From positions 28,968,356-29,032,355 of the forward strand of contig NC_063054.1 of NCBI RefSeq assembly GCF_018812025.1: a stretch of DNA of 64,000 bases, read 5' to 3'. Each line of letters starts with the position of its first letter. Position 1 is the first letter of the stretch. Both the position numbers and the translations under genes were made by a program. Source of the DNA: Megalobrama amblycephala (taxonomy: Eukaryota > Chordata > Actinopteri > Cypriniformes > Xenocyprididae). The notes under the pieces were generated by a model. It saw only the letters and a list, made by a program, of their open reading frames with translations, did no database searches and was not told the DNA's origin. Below are positions 31,601 through 44,945 of the stretch, in pieces.

Positions 31601-34600
31601 AGCTGAATAACAAGAGTTCAGTACATGGAAATGACAAACAGTGAGTCTCAAACTCCATTGTTTCCTCCTTCTTATATAAATCTCATTTGTTTAAACGTCC
31701 TCCGAAGAACAGGCGAATCTCAACATAACACCGACTGTTACGTAACAGTCGGGGTGTACGCCCCAATATTTGCATAATGCCAGCCCATGATGTTCCCAAC
31801 ATTATAAAAGGAATTAGACAAGGGCAGCCAGTAAACATCTGAGCTGCACACAGCTGAATCATCAGACTAGGTAAGCAAGAACAACAGCGAAAAATGGCAG
31901 ATGGAGCAATAATAACTGACATAATCCATGATAGCATGATATTTTTACTGATATTTGTAAATTGTCTTTCTAAATGTTTCATTAGCATGTTGCTAATGTA
32001 CTGTTAAATGAGGTTAAAGTCACCATCGTTTCTTACTGTATTTACGGAGACAAGAGCTGTCGCTATTTTCATTTTTTAAACACTTGCAGTCTGTATAATT
32101 CATAAACACAACTTCATTCTTTATAAATCTCTCCAACAGTGTAGCATTAGCCGTTAGCCACGGAGGACAGCCTCAAATTCACTCAGAATAAAACGTTAAC
32201 ATCCAAATAAATACTTTACTCACATAATTCGAAGCATGCATACAGTATGCATGACGAACATCTTGTAAAGATCCATTTGAGGGTTATATTAGCTGTGTGA
32301 ACTTTGTAAATGCGCTGTAATATAGTCGACAGCTCGTGTGGCAGGAAGCTTGCGTCTTAAAGGGGCGGCGCCGAGTGTAAATCAGTGCATAGTTAATGGT
32401 GCCCCAAAATAGGCAGTTAAAAAAATTAATTTAAAAAAATCTATGGGGTATTTTGAGCTGAAACTTCACAGACACATTCAGGAGACACCTTAGACTTATA
32501 TTACATCTTGTGAAAGAACGTTCTTGGGCACCTTTAAACAGAGAATTCTTTAAAAGAAAATATCTCCCTTTGCATTGAACTTTGAGCGTCGTAACTTGCA
32601 GACATTGTTTATGCTCTAACAGCAAAAAAGTGAAATCATAATCAACCACCTCTTTAAGCAGCACAACTTTTTTTTTTTTTATATCGATAATAATAGGAAA
32701 TGTATCGAGTATGAATTTTCAGCTTTGCCACCACAGGAATTTATTAATTAAAAAAAAAAAACATTTATGTTTTTTTAAAATAGAAAAAAGTTATTTTAAA
32801 TTTTCATAATATTCACAATATTGTTTTTACTGTATCTGTATTCAAATAAATGCAGCCTTGGTGATCATAAGAAACGTTAATGAAAGAAACATAAAATCTT
32901 ATACCCCAAACTTTTGAACAGTAGTGTACAGTACATGGCTACTCTTGTATGGCCAGGGCTTGACATTAACACCCGCCAACCCGCCAAATGCGGGTAGATT
33001 TCAGCTGTGGCGGGTAAGACAGCCACTCCCACTAGCCACTTTGGCGGGTTGAATATAATTTCAGCCTACAGCCAAATGAAAAGTAGCCAAGCTCGTCGTA
33101 TCACAAAATTACAATTCAGTCACAATTCTTTATCGATTAACTTGCGGTTATGAAGGTGGGATGGGCGGAATCGCGCTAAATGACACAACAGAAGCGCTCG
33201 CGTGCGCGCTCTCTCTGTCGCGCGCGATTCAGTTCTCCTTGCGCCTGAATACACGCACACACAGATGTCAAAATGCATCGTGTGGAGTATTTCGCGTGAA
33301 TACAGTCGGCTATGGCTTACGGCTAAGTCGACGTAAACAGGTGGGTAAAAACTGGATATGTGTCAGTATATGACGTCCATGCATTCAGCAGCCCCCAAAT
33401 AAATACCCCTCTGTCATTAATGTTAATCAAACATCAAAAAATGTTAAATACATGTATACATGTATGCTAAATAAACATATGTATCTGATTTTCATTTTTA
33501 AATTACTATTTGTAATTTGCTTCTTTGTTCTTTTTATATAGCCTAACAAAAATAACTGTATACCTCATGTATAGTCTTGATTTGGGTAGTCAATCTGCAT
33601 TTGTAAGTTTGAAAGGGTTTTAAATCTTGTAAATCAAGTAAAATGACTCAAAATCAAGTAATTTAAGCATGCCAGAGTCAACTTTAATCATATAAAATGT
33701 AATTTCCCAACAGCAAAATTGTGGCCAGTGAAAATGCTGAGTGGCTAGTAACTTTGGAAAACCACTAGCCACATTGGCTGGTGAGCAAAAAAGTTAATGT
33801 CAAGCCCTGTGTATGGCCATCAAAGGAGAGGCTCTTTGTCCCCAAAATGGTGTAGTTGCGAGCAGTGGTTAATGGGGCCAACGTAGCTAGAGAAACTATA
33901 GCTAATTAGAAAATGCTTTCTGTCTTCAGGTTGTCTGACTAGAGAAAGAAGGTTGTGTGGTTAAAAGACCAAAAAAGAAAAAGTGGTTAAAAGAAAATTC
34001 TTGAAATCTCTTACAACATCTTTTAAATGTGAAGTTTAAAGGTGCCCTAGAATCAAAAATTGAATTTAACTTGGCATAGTTGAATAACAAGAGTTCAGTA
34101 CATGGAAAAGACATACATTGAGTTTCAAACCTGTTACGTAACAGTCGGGATCATTAATATGTACGCCCCCAATATTTGCATATGCCAGCCCATGTTCAAG
34201 GCATTAGACAAGGGCAGCTAGTATTAACGTCTGGAGCTGTGGGAGCGCGCGATTTAAAGGGGCCGCGCGCTGAATCGATGCATAGTTAATGATGCCCCAA
34301 AATAGGCAGTTACAAAAATTAATTTAAAAAAATCTATGGGGTATTTTGAGCTGAAACTTCACAGACACATTCAGGGAACACCTTAGACTTATATTACATC
34401 TTGTAAAAACTGGTTCTAGGGCACCTTTAAACTAGTGGCGCCGAACAGAATTGCAGAACAAACACAGCTAGTCTATCTTTCATTATCTCAACTTAGATTA
34501 GTATCACAGCAGAATCTGTCAGTTGTCCTTTTCAAAGAAATCCTGTTTAACAGTCTAGGGAATCCTAATCTGCATATTTGCTCTTGTGTGTTATTCTACA

Positions 34601-37600
34601 TCTGAAGGGAAATGATCCCCACATTAGCTTAACTAACTCAGAGAGTCAAAAGCTCCCTCAGCAGATGTTTCAAGTACTTTCACAGCCAGTGGAAACCAAC
34701 ACATTAGTGCCCACAAAACGCCTGCCAAAAATGCACAGTTTAGAACAGTATTTAACAGATTATCTGTGAGTGCAGTGGTGCATTCATCTGTGAAGGGTTG
34801 AATGTATTATTGAGATGTATAGTGGTTGTCCTAATTGCGGCACGTTTAATTCAGTAATCCTGCAAACTATTACAACAAGCTCTTGTTCAACATCAAAGGG
34901 CACTGCTACAAGGTGAACTGCACCCTAATGTGCTAAACACAGTCTTGCACATACAGTACTAACATGAGTTGAATAAAATTAGTATTGAAGCACAAACCTC
35001 GCCAGAAAAAAATATTTTCTAGACTGACTAGCTTTTCACTTACATCCATGTTCACAAAGCAACCCTGATCAGGTGCATTGGAAAATGATATTATGTTGCT
35101 TCTGGCACATTTCTCTATACTTTCAAAATGAAATGAAAAATTTTGTACATTTTATTACACTGATTTGTTGTATGTATCGTGGCAGTTCTGAAATGAAATG
35201 TCCGGTGTGTGGCGCTAAAAGTTGAATGCTCTGTCACATTTGAAAATAACATGTCCTACCCTAAACACACAATAGAAAATGTGAGCTAAAAATGCATTTT
35301 CTGAAGTAACCATGCCATTTAAGTCAAGTCTTTGAGCTCTTTTATCGTGACTTGTGATTCATGGTATTTGCTCATACCTGATCGGTCTGCATTGCAAGTG
35401 CAATCCTGTACCAAGGGAGCTACCAAACAAATTTACTACATCAGAAATGCCATACATATTGACACAAAAATATATGTGGAGGCACATTTCCAATGTTGGT
35501 TTTGTCATTTACTGTAGCTTACTTGAGCTAGTATTAGGGGAGGTCTCTAACCCAAAAATCATGAGTAATAACCACTAAGAGGATTTGTAAAGTTAATACT
35601 AACATAATTCTGGATATAATAGGTATGGGGTCAGTGTTAGAGAATGAGGTGATGGATGAGGTCAAGCATGATAAAATTTGTAGAGAACAGCAGGCAATCC
35701 AGCAACAATCTATCATTTCTCACAGCCTGATTCCCTCTTACTGTCAGCAACACAATGTGTTATAATCATGGATAAATATGAGAGTGTTTATGAGGAAATC
35801 ACTTCAAATCATTTTAAAAGATCTGCACTGAAGCAGTTTACTGAGCAACAATTAGGCTACCATTCTGTGCATCACATAAGTATGTTTATATACAGCACAG
35901 TTCTGCATTCAGCTTAGCTCTTTTCAGTAACGTAATCCCCAAATGGTTATACTGATGTCACATAGGGAACAAAACAGCAATGATTCCACATGGATGCATT
36001 ATGCACATGTTACATTCTTTGTTGATTTTCTTTTTTAGTAGCGTTGCTTTGTGAATGCACCTTACTTGCACGCACAGTAGAATGCATGGAACTTATTCAG
36101 GTACATTTTGAATTTCCTACAACTGTGATTAAAATTCACAAGCTGCTGTCAAGTTTAAACCCAGCCTTATTTTAAATGAACCTGTTTTAAGTGGTTTTTA
36201 TGCTTCATCAACATTTAGAGAAGTGTTCAGTTATTTATGTCACTTGTGTAGTTTCTATGGTTCAGTGATCCCCCTTTCGTGGTGCAAATCTTAATGTGAT
36301 TATTAAAGGATGGCCAGATTTAAAACCGCGTATTTAATGCATTTTATTTTATACTTATGTAGCAGTTACAGCTCACACATGCTTATCTGATGGCCAAGCA
36401 GAAAAGCAGTCAAAATCAAACCCTTTTACTGCTCGTGTCGCCTACAGAATTGAGAGACCATTGTACATTATGAAAGAGGCAGTGTAGGAAGTGAGGGCAG
36501 TTTGGTCTGTAGCAGGGGAAATAAGCTTGTCTAATTTGATCTAACTTTAATTTAGGCTTCTCTTGCATGTGCATGTGCTATAGCCATGAGGCACCACAAG
36601 ACCCTTTTTGCTCTAATGCACTTACTAAAGGGGGTAATTTTATATGCATTGGCAATCTGTAAAATATTTCACACATCAAGCACTACTTCCACATCCATGA
36701 TGTAATGGATACTATATATTTCAAGATTTTGCTGAACTCAAGATTCAGGAAAGTTCATGAATATTATTTTAGCATTTTAAATGGTATCATATGTATATAT
36801 TTAAATACATATATGTAGATACACCGATCAGGCATAACATTATGACCACCTTCATAATATTGTGTTGGTCCCCCTTTTGCTGCTAAAACAGCCCTGACCC
36901 GTCGAGGCATGGACTCCATTAGACCCCTGAAGGTGTGCTGTGGTATCTGACACCAAGATGTTAGCAGCAGATCCTTTAAGTCCTGTAAGTTGTTAGGTGG
37001 GACCTTCACACGGGCTTGTTTGTTCAGCACATCCCACAGATGCTCGATTGGATTGAGATCTGGGGAATTTGGAGGCCAAGTCAACACCTCAAACTCGTTC
37101 TGCTCCTCAAACCATTCCTGAACCATTTTTGCTTTGTGACAGGGCACATTATCCTGCTGAAAGAGGCCACAGCCACCAGGGAATACCGTTTCCATGAAAG
37201 GGTGTACATGGTCTGCAACAATGCTTGGTAGGTGGTACGTGTCAAAGTAACATCCACATGGATGGCAGCACCCAAGGTTCATTGCCCAAAGCATCTCACT
37301 GCCTCTGCCGGCTTGCATTCTTTCCATAGTGCATCCTGGTGCCATGTGCCATGTGATTCATCAGAACAGGCCACCTTCTTCTTTTGCTTCGTGGTCCAGT
37401 TCTGATGCTCACATGCCTACTGTTGTTCGCTTTGGGCGGTGGAATCTGACACCTTTCTATCAGAACCAGCATTAACTTCTTGAGCAGTTTGAGCTACAGT
37501 AGCTCATCTGTTGGATCGGACCACACAGGTACCCTTCGTTCCCCACGTGCATCAATGAGCCTTGGCCGCCCATGACCCTGACGCCGGTTCACCACTGTTC

Positions 37601-40600
37601 CTTCCTTGGACCACTTTTGATAGATAGTGACCACTGCAGACCGGGAACATCCCACAAGAGCTGCAGTTTTGGAGATGCTCTGACCCAGTTGTCTAGCCAT
37701 AACAATTTGGTCCTCATCAAACTCCCTCAAATCCATACGCTTGCCCATCAAGTTTGAGGACAAAATGTTCACTTGCTGCCTAATATATCCCACCCACTAA
37801 CAGGTGCCGTGATGAAGAGATAATCAGTGTTATTCACATCACCTGTCAGTGGTCATAATGTTATGCCTGATCGGTGTATATGTAAATATATATAGAGAGA
37901 GAGGAGGGAGATTTCAAACTGTCAGTATTCAATATATATCTGAGATAAATAAGTTTAATTAAAATACATAATTATATATTAGTTATAAGGACAATAATAT
38001 TGCACAGTATATTTCAGTTATATCACCCAGCTCTACTTGTACTTTATACCAATGAGATGCTGAAATAATGGAGGATAGATCTGAACGAAGTAATAAAGAG
38101 AGCATGTATCCTTGAAGATTGCGCAAAGGCTGCAAATCCATGCGTCTAGCCTAAAGATAATGATCGTGTTCCTTTTTTTTTCTTTGGGTTTTCAGATAAC
38201 AGCCTTTGATGAGCTTCAGGCAGACTTCAAGGTGCCGATCGATCAGGGCAATCCACTTCACGCGGTAAGTCATGCAAATAATGGACTTGATCATTTGATT
38301 CATTGCCCTTTCCTGCACTTCCATGGAAATGAATGAGTTTGTATTTGTGTGTGTGTGTGTCTGTGTGTGTGTTTATTTGTTTATGGTGGGAATATATTTC
38401 GCAAGCCCTGTGATCTTTTGCAGGCACCAGGTGTGTTGCCTACCCCAAACTCTGAAACATTTCCTGTCATCCGCAGCATTGCATGAATAATCCATAGAGC
38501 AGCTGTCTATGTGTTGTCTTTCCTCTGCTGGAGGCCCTGGCAGCTTTAATCTCGCTAATTAATTCAACTTTTCCATCTTTTTGGATACACCAACTGTTAT
38601 CCAAAAGTTTAGAACAACATTGTCATTCTGATGCCAGCATTGCAGAATAATTTACATGTGTGCGCTTGATACCTTGCCAGGCTATGTTGTGACAGAAAAC
38701 AAAATCAAGAGGCGAATGCAGATATTTTTGGTCTTTTGGACTTGGTGTCAGAAAGTCTCACTCAGAACGGGGCACCGTGATGTGTAGACAAAGTATCTGA
38801 TCTGTTCTGCACAAAACTTCTGTAGTTGTAATTTATTGCTGTCTTCCCAACAAAGTGTCAAAGCAAGAGATACACGCTCTATATGTCACCCACCCCTCTG
38901 TCAGACCGGAGGGAACTATGGAGGATCTGGAAGGTGGGGGGTGCTGAAAGATTGATGGCCTCCTAGCTGATCTCACCACCCAGTCAAGTCAATCTCACAC
39001 CCTGCCTGGCTAATTGGTGGCTTCTGTCAGTCTTCAGCTGGGAGGAAGTCAGGACTTCATCCTGTGATTCTCATTGGAGCTCCCCTTATGACTCTCTAGT
39101 CTACACAGTAGTGCTGCAGTTACTGTGTTCATTCTTTCAGGCCCCTTTTACATCTGGCATTGTGCGTTTCAAATCCAGACAGAACAAATATTTCTTAATC
39201 AGTATTTTTTAAAGCTGAGAAATAATTTATGCAATTAATATAGATGCATTAATTCACACAATTAATACAGCAATTGTTTTTTTTTTTCTTTTTTTTGTGT
39301 TTTTTTTTTTTTGAGGCTATGCTAATATTTTGTTTACCAATTTCCTGTGGCTAGGGTCATATTCTTATGCTGTTTGTGTTGAAACAGGATGGTACACATG
39401 TACCCTATAAATACTTTTTTCTCCATTTTATCCTCAGATATTGAAAAAAAACAATTAATATCAGTATCGATATCACTATTGGTATTGGTATTGGTATCAA
39501 TATCGATGACAAAATTAATTTATCAATAAATTCTCCATTTTATCCTCAGAAATTGAAGGAAAAAAAACAATTAATAGCAGTATCGATATCACTATTGGTA
39601 TTGGTATCAATATCGATGATATCGATCAATATCGATGATATCATTGACAAAATTAATTTAATTTATCAATGAATTCTCCATTTTATCCTCAGAAATTGAA
39701 GGAAAAAAACAATTATTAGCAGTATCGATATCACTATTGGTATTGGTATTGGTATCAATATCGATGACAAAATTAATTTAATTTATCAATAAATTCTCCA
39801 TTTTATCCTCAGAAATTGAAGGAAAAAAACAATTAATAGCAGTATCGATATCACTATTGGTACTGGTATTGGTATCAATATCGATGACAAAATTAATTTA
39901 ATTTATCAATAAATTCTCCATTTTATCCTCAGAAATTGAAGAAAAAAAACAATTAATAGCGGTATCGATATCACTATTGGTATTGATATCAATATCGATG
40001 ATATCATTGACAAAATTAATTTAATTTATCAATAAATTCTCCATTTTATCCTCAGAAATTGAAGGGAAAAAAAACAATTAATAGCAGTATCAATATCACT
40101 ATTGGTATTGGTATCAATATCGATGATATCATTGACAAAATTAATTTAATTTATCAATAAATTCTCCATTTTATCCTCAGAAATTTAAGAAAAAAAAACA
40201 ATTAATAGCAGTATCAATATCACTATTGGTATTGGTATCAATATCGATGATATCAATCAATATCGATGATATCATTGACAAAATTAATTTAATTTATCAA
40301 TAAATTCTCTATTTTATCCTCAGAAATTGAAGAAAAAAAACAATTAATAGCAGTATCGATATCACTATTGGTATTGGTATCAATATCGATGACAAAATTA
40401 ATTTAATTTATCAATAAATTCTCCATTTTATCCTCAGAAATTGAAGAAAAAAAAAACAATTAATAGCAGTATCGATATCACTATTGGTATTGGTATCAAT
40501 ATCGATGATATCATTGACAAAATTAGTTGTTCCAATTTAGCAGACTTTAAGTATATCAATTTAGTATACCAAAAGTACAACTGCAGGGTACATAAATATG

Positions 40601-43600
40601 TAAATATATTTGTAGTATACTTAGCATAAAATAAATGTATTTCAAATACATTTTGGTATATTTATTTATTATTTATTGGCATATTTATATATTCACTAGG
40701 GCAATAATATCGATTTAACTGTACTGACAGACAAAATGTGAACTGGATTGAGCTGGATAATGCCACTAACTTGACACTGAATTTGAATTACCATTGAACT
40801 GATTTAAGCTGAATAATGACACTATTGTCTTCTGTAGAGCTGCTTATAGCCGAGTTGAACTTGTTTCATAATTGATGAACTTTACAACTTTGACAGTGAA
40901 TTACAATTTAAGTGAATTGAAACAACATTGAACTAAACTGAGCTGAATAATGTTACTTATCTTCTGTTGAGCTGCTTTATGGGTGAAATTAATTTACTTC
41001 TATAACTGATTTATAGAGTTATATAAGAGTTTTAAAACATTATTTTTTATATGTATATTAATATGAAAATAATTTGAAAGTGTGAAAGTGATTCAGTGTG
41101 CAATTATTATTACAGATTTAAATGTTAGATACAATTGAGATTAATTAATCACAGAAAACTGTAATCACTTGTTTACTCAAATCACAACCCTAGTTTTTTT
41201 GTCTTATTTTCCAGTAAATAATGTCTAAACATATTTGAAACAAGATACTTGTGAATCAAAATTGCACAAGGCAGAATACATCTTGAATTAAATGTACTTT
41301 TCTTACCTCAGTTTTGCAATTTTTAAGCATAAAACAGAATGTAGTGAGGATTAAAATGTTCAACTTTAATGTCTCTGATAAATCAAAGTGTGAGAGCTAG
41401 CAGAACTGTCACATTTAACTGCCCTTGAATGCCGTTGCCCGGCTAATTCTGTGAAGGCATTCAAGATGTAATTCTCCAGCAATTAAACACTTCTGATGCT
41501 ATTCATTTATAAGATGCTCTAATAATCCTTGATGAGTTTTCTTTATGTGTTGAAACGAGGCATCTTTCATGTTAACGTTATGAGCTCATTAGACGGAATT
41601 TGTATCTGCTGTGCTGCCTGATGTGCGCAAGCTTTTAATATTTTATCACGCTAATGTTCTAGACAGACTTTACCACGCATGTGGCCGATTTCAATGTAAA
41701 ACAACACTAAATTAGAGCTATCATTATGTTGCTTGCATGACGGCAAGTGTTTTATGATCCAGATGTTTGTCAGCATGCACAATATGACCAATCCAACACA
41801 TCAGCTCAGCTTTTTTTTTTTTTTTTAGATTTGGGTCATGGACGAATAAGGTTTTTAAAAGTGTAAAAAAAAACAATGGAGATGTAATTCATTTTAAGTC
41901 ATTTTTACAAGATGGACAAAATTTGTCCAAAAAAGTTTCGGTTTAACCAAAATTTCAGTTTTACCGAATGACACTTTTGGTTATGCCGAATGATGATATT
42001 TTCAAACACTGCTAACAGGCTAATATCTAGCTAGCTAGTTTTTAAAATATTCCAACATTTTCCATGTTTTATAGCAGTTGTACCGAATGACCTGATGTTT
42101 CGGGACATGTGTATGAGCAAGTGAAAACATACATTTTTCAAATAGTTAAGAGAGAGTTAGTTACTGTCACGATTCCTGTCACTTCCTGGACTCCAATTCC
42201 CATAATTCTCCCTGCCAGTCACCTGCACACACTCCACACTAATCACTAATCACCACACCCAGCTGCAGCACATTAACGGACTATAAAAGACTCTCATTCA
42301 CCACACATCATTGCGAAGTCTTGTTAACTATTGTTGCATTACTGAGCGTTATTATTCTGTCTGCCTGTTTACCGATCCTGTTTGCTACCCGTTTACGATT
42401 CTCTGCCGCCTGCCTTTGGACTGTGTATTGTTTCCTGACCTTGTGAGTGATATCTGCCTGCCTCGATCTACTGCCTGTATCCTGACCACGATTCTGCCTG
42501 TCCCTTGCTGTTCCTGTATGTCCCTGCTTTGACCCTGCCTGTACGACCACGCTCTTATCTAATAAAAGCTTGCAGTTGGATCCCTGCCTGAGTCCCACTT
42601 CGTTACAGTTACTTTGCTTCATGACCATGTGGTCCTTTGCAGGTGTCTGAATGATGTCACATCCTGTCACATGATATTGAATGCATGACTTGATCCAAAA
42701 TGGTCCCTTCATATTGGTTACACCGACTGACATTAATGAAATTCATTTTTCCAGACATCACAAAGCGACTTCTACACATAATTTTAATACCATTATGCAC
42801 TATGTTGATATATGATGTTATAAAATCAACCCAGAATAAAAAATATTTAAGATATTGTAATCACAAATGAAATGGCTGTATTGGCCTTTGGATGGTTAAC
42901 AGAATGACCTTTTGACACTTCAAAATCTTTATATGTAGCAAAATATAATTAAAACCTTTTGGATTCAATAAAAGAGATCTAGTTGTACTACCTTACATAC
43001 TTTGGATGTTATATCTTTGTATTTTATTATTATTATTAAGGCCTTAAAAAAATGACCTGTCACGTCACTTGACTTGTTTACTTTCATAGACATGTAATCC
43101 AAAACAACATTCAGTACATTAAGGCTTTAAATTTTTTTTCAGTATGTGTGATCCCTGTCAATCAAACCCATAACTTTGACGGCACCAAGATTTACCATTT
43201 GAGCTACAGGAGAATTGCTAAAACATTTGCTAATTGTCTAATTCAGAGCTTATGGTAACAATATTACCTACCACGTCCGCCTTAGTAGAGGTCACACAAA
43301 CCTCCTCAGGGCACACTTTGAATTGGATACGGATGGTCCCTTTGGGGTCAAATAGCATCTGTTACTCTCCATACCACTCAATTAGCTGCATGAGCTGACC
43401 ATTTTACTCTGGCATTGAAACTTAAACTGAAGAGAAGAGAGAGAGGTAAATGAAGGGTGCTTCAACAGACACAGCAGTAGTGGGTTTCTAATAACACACA
43501 GCTCTTATATTTTTACTTGAGTCGGAAGCTCAAAAAACATTTCTTGATAACCGGTTTTGTTTCAGGGCCCATATTTTACATTAGAAAAGCCATATATTAT

Positions 43601-44861
43601 TTTTATAAAACAATTGACAATTGAGGTTTCTAAAACAGATTGAGTTATCTAAAACAAGTGAACCACTATTTAATGTAGTCTAGGTCATATTTTATTATCA
43701 TTTTTTCTTCACATTGCATGTTTTATTTATGATTTTCAAGTATGAGGGGATGCCAAGCTAAAGTGACCAAAATAATTTGAGTTTGTTCAGAGGCTGAGAT
43801 TTTGATCACATCTGTTCATGCTCTTTTCACGCCATTGTTATTGGTATGCTGAATATTATTTGCACAACAGAGATGATAGACTCGGTTCTGCTGTGTTCGC
43901 ATTTGTGTCTCCATCAAAGATTACTCATTTGTACGTTGCAGATTCCATGTCTCGAAAACATTATATTCTCGCTGCTGTATTGACTCTCTGTCCTGTATTT
44001 AATATATTGTTTACACTGTATGCCAGCACTTGTCAAGCAGAATTTGTGCTGACGAATATTTCAAAGGGAGCTGAGTCTAATTGCCTGCTAATTAAAAGTG
44101 CTGATACGGCTGCAGTTATCTCCAGTCGCTTTGGCTGCCAGTGGAATATATTTGCATGCTGTTGTTGAGGAGGGGAATGGTGTGAAAAAATGTCTTAAGC
44201 AAATTTGGAAGTAACTAAAATGAGGTACGGTCCAAAAATAGTCAGAGTTCAGTGTAACTTTCATGGATGTTTGGTGTAATCTCTGAAACACAGCTGTGTG
44301 CTGAAACAAGACAGTGGGAGGCTGCCAATCAAAGCCTTAGAAAAAAACTGTTTAAAATGCACTGAGGAAACTTTGGGAAAATAGCTGCATATATCAATTA
44401 TTTTTAGCAAATTCAGCGAACAGAAGCATCATGTCACTTTTTTTTCGCCAGTGGATATTAAATTATTTGTCTCTTTCATAAATATATTGTGAGATCACTG
44501 TAGTAAAAACAGTTTAAATACATCAATCTAATTTATAATATAATATAAAATAATTATATATAGTATTATATACAGTATAATTATATTATATTATATTATA
44601 TTATATTATATTATATTATATTATATTATATTATATTATATTATATTTAAACAAACAAAAACTTTTTACTTCGATATATTATATTATTTGAGCCTGGACA
44701 TGTCTTATATTAGCAATTAAGCAATTAAAAAAAATTATCTTGCATCTTGCTTTGACTTCTATTGGTGCCTCTCAAGAAAAAGAGGTTCATGACGCCCCTG
44801 TCTGAAAATCATTTTGTAAAAAAATATATACTAGGAAAAGATGAAAGCTTCATCTTTAGTC

Positions 44862-44945
<84 letters not shown>

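Larger units (their letters stand above)
30110..32928. mobile_element. Cyprinid dispersed TIR repeat split by two nested TTAA insertions
   Basis: The ends are inverse copies: AAAAGTTTGGGGTCAGTAAG at 30121 and CCCCAAACTTTTGAACAGTA at about 32905. Characteristic inner parts such as TTTCCACAAAAATATTAA (31198), AATTTTCAGCTTTGCCACCA (about 32714) and AAATGCAGCCTTGGTGA lie in the expected order. The same repeat, inverted, occupies 49761-51191. It is interrupted at about 30251-31184 and at 31213-32657. Confidence 0.75.
28650..38195 (+). other. cnih3 intron 1, filled with nested transposons
   Basis: This 9.5-kb intron contains a pile-up of elements at 30110-32928, a hAT-type element at 32954-33809, a deleted TTAA family-1 copy at 34036-34430 and a Tc1-like element at 36822-37876. 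In 28650-30110 and 34431-36821 I see no exon. One minus-strand frame at 28752-28958 (contains [20 protein letters not shown]) has protein-like composition but could not be assigned. Confidence 0.8.

Noticed and set aside
34430..34455. TGGCGCCGAACAG resembles a tRNA-Lys primer binding site
   Set aside because: One base is missing from the usual sequence and there is no LTR upstream; the preceding DNA is the end of a TTAA element.
42308..42733. 141-residue minus-strand frame
   Set aside because: It is antisense to the solo LTR and consists of translated CCTGCCTGT-like repeats.
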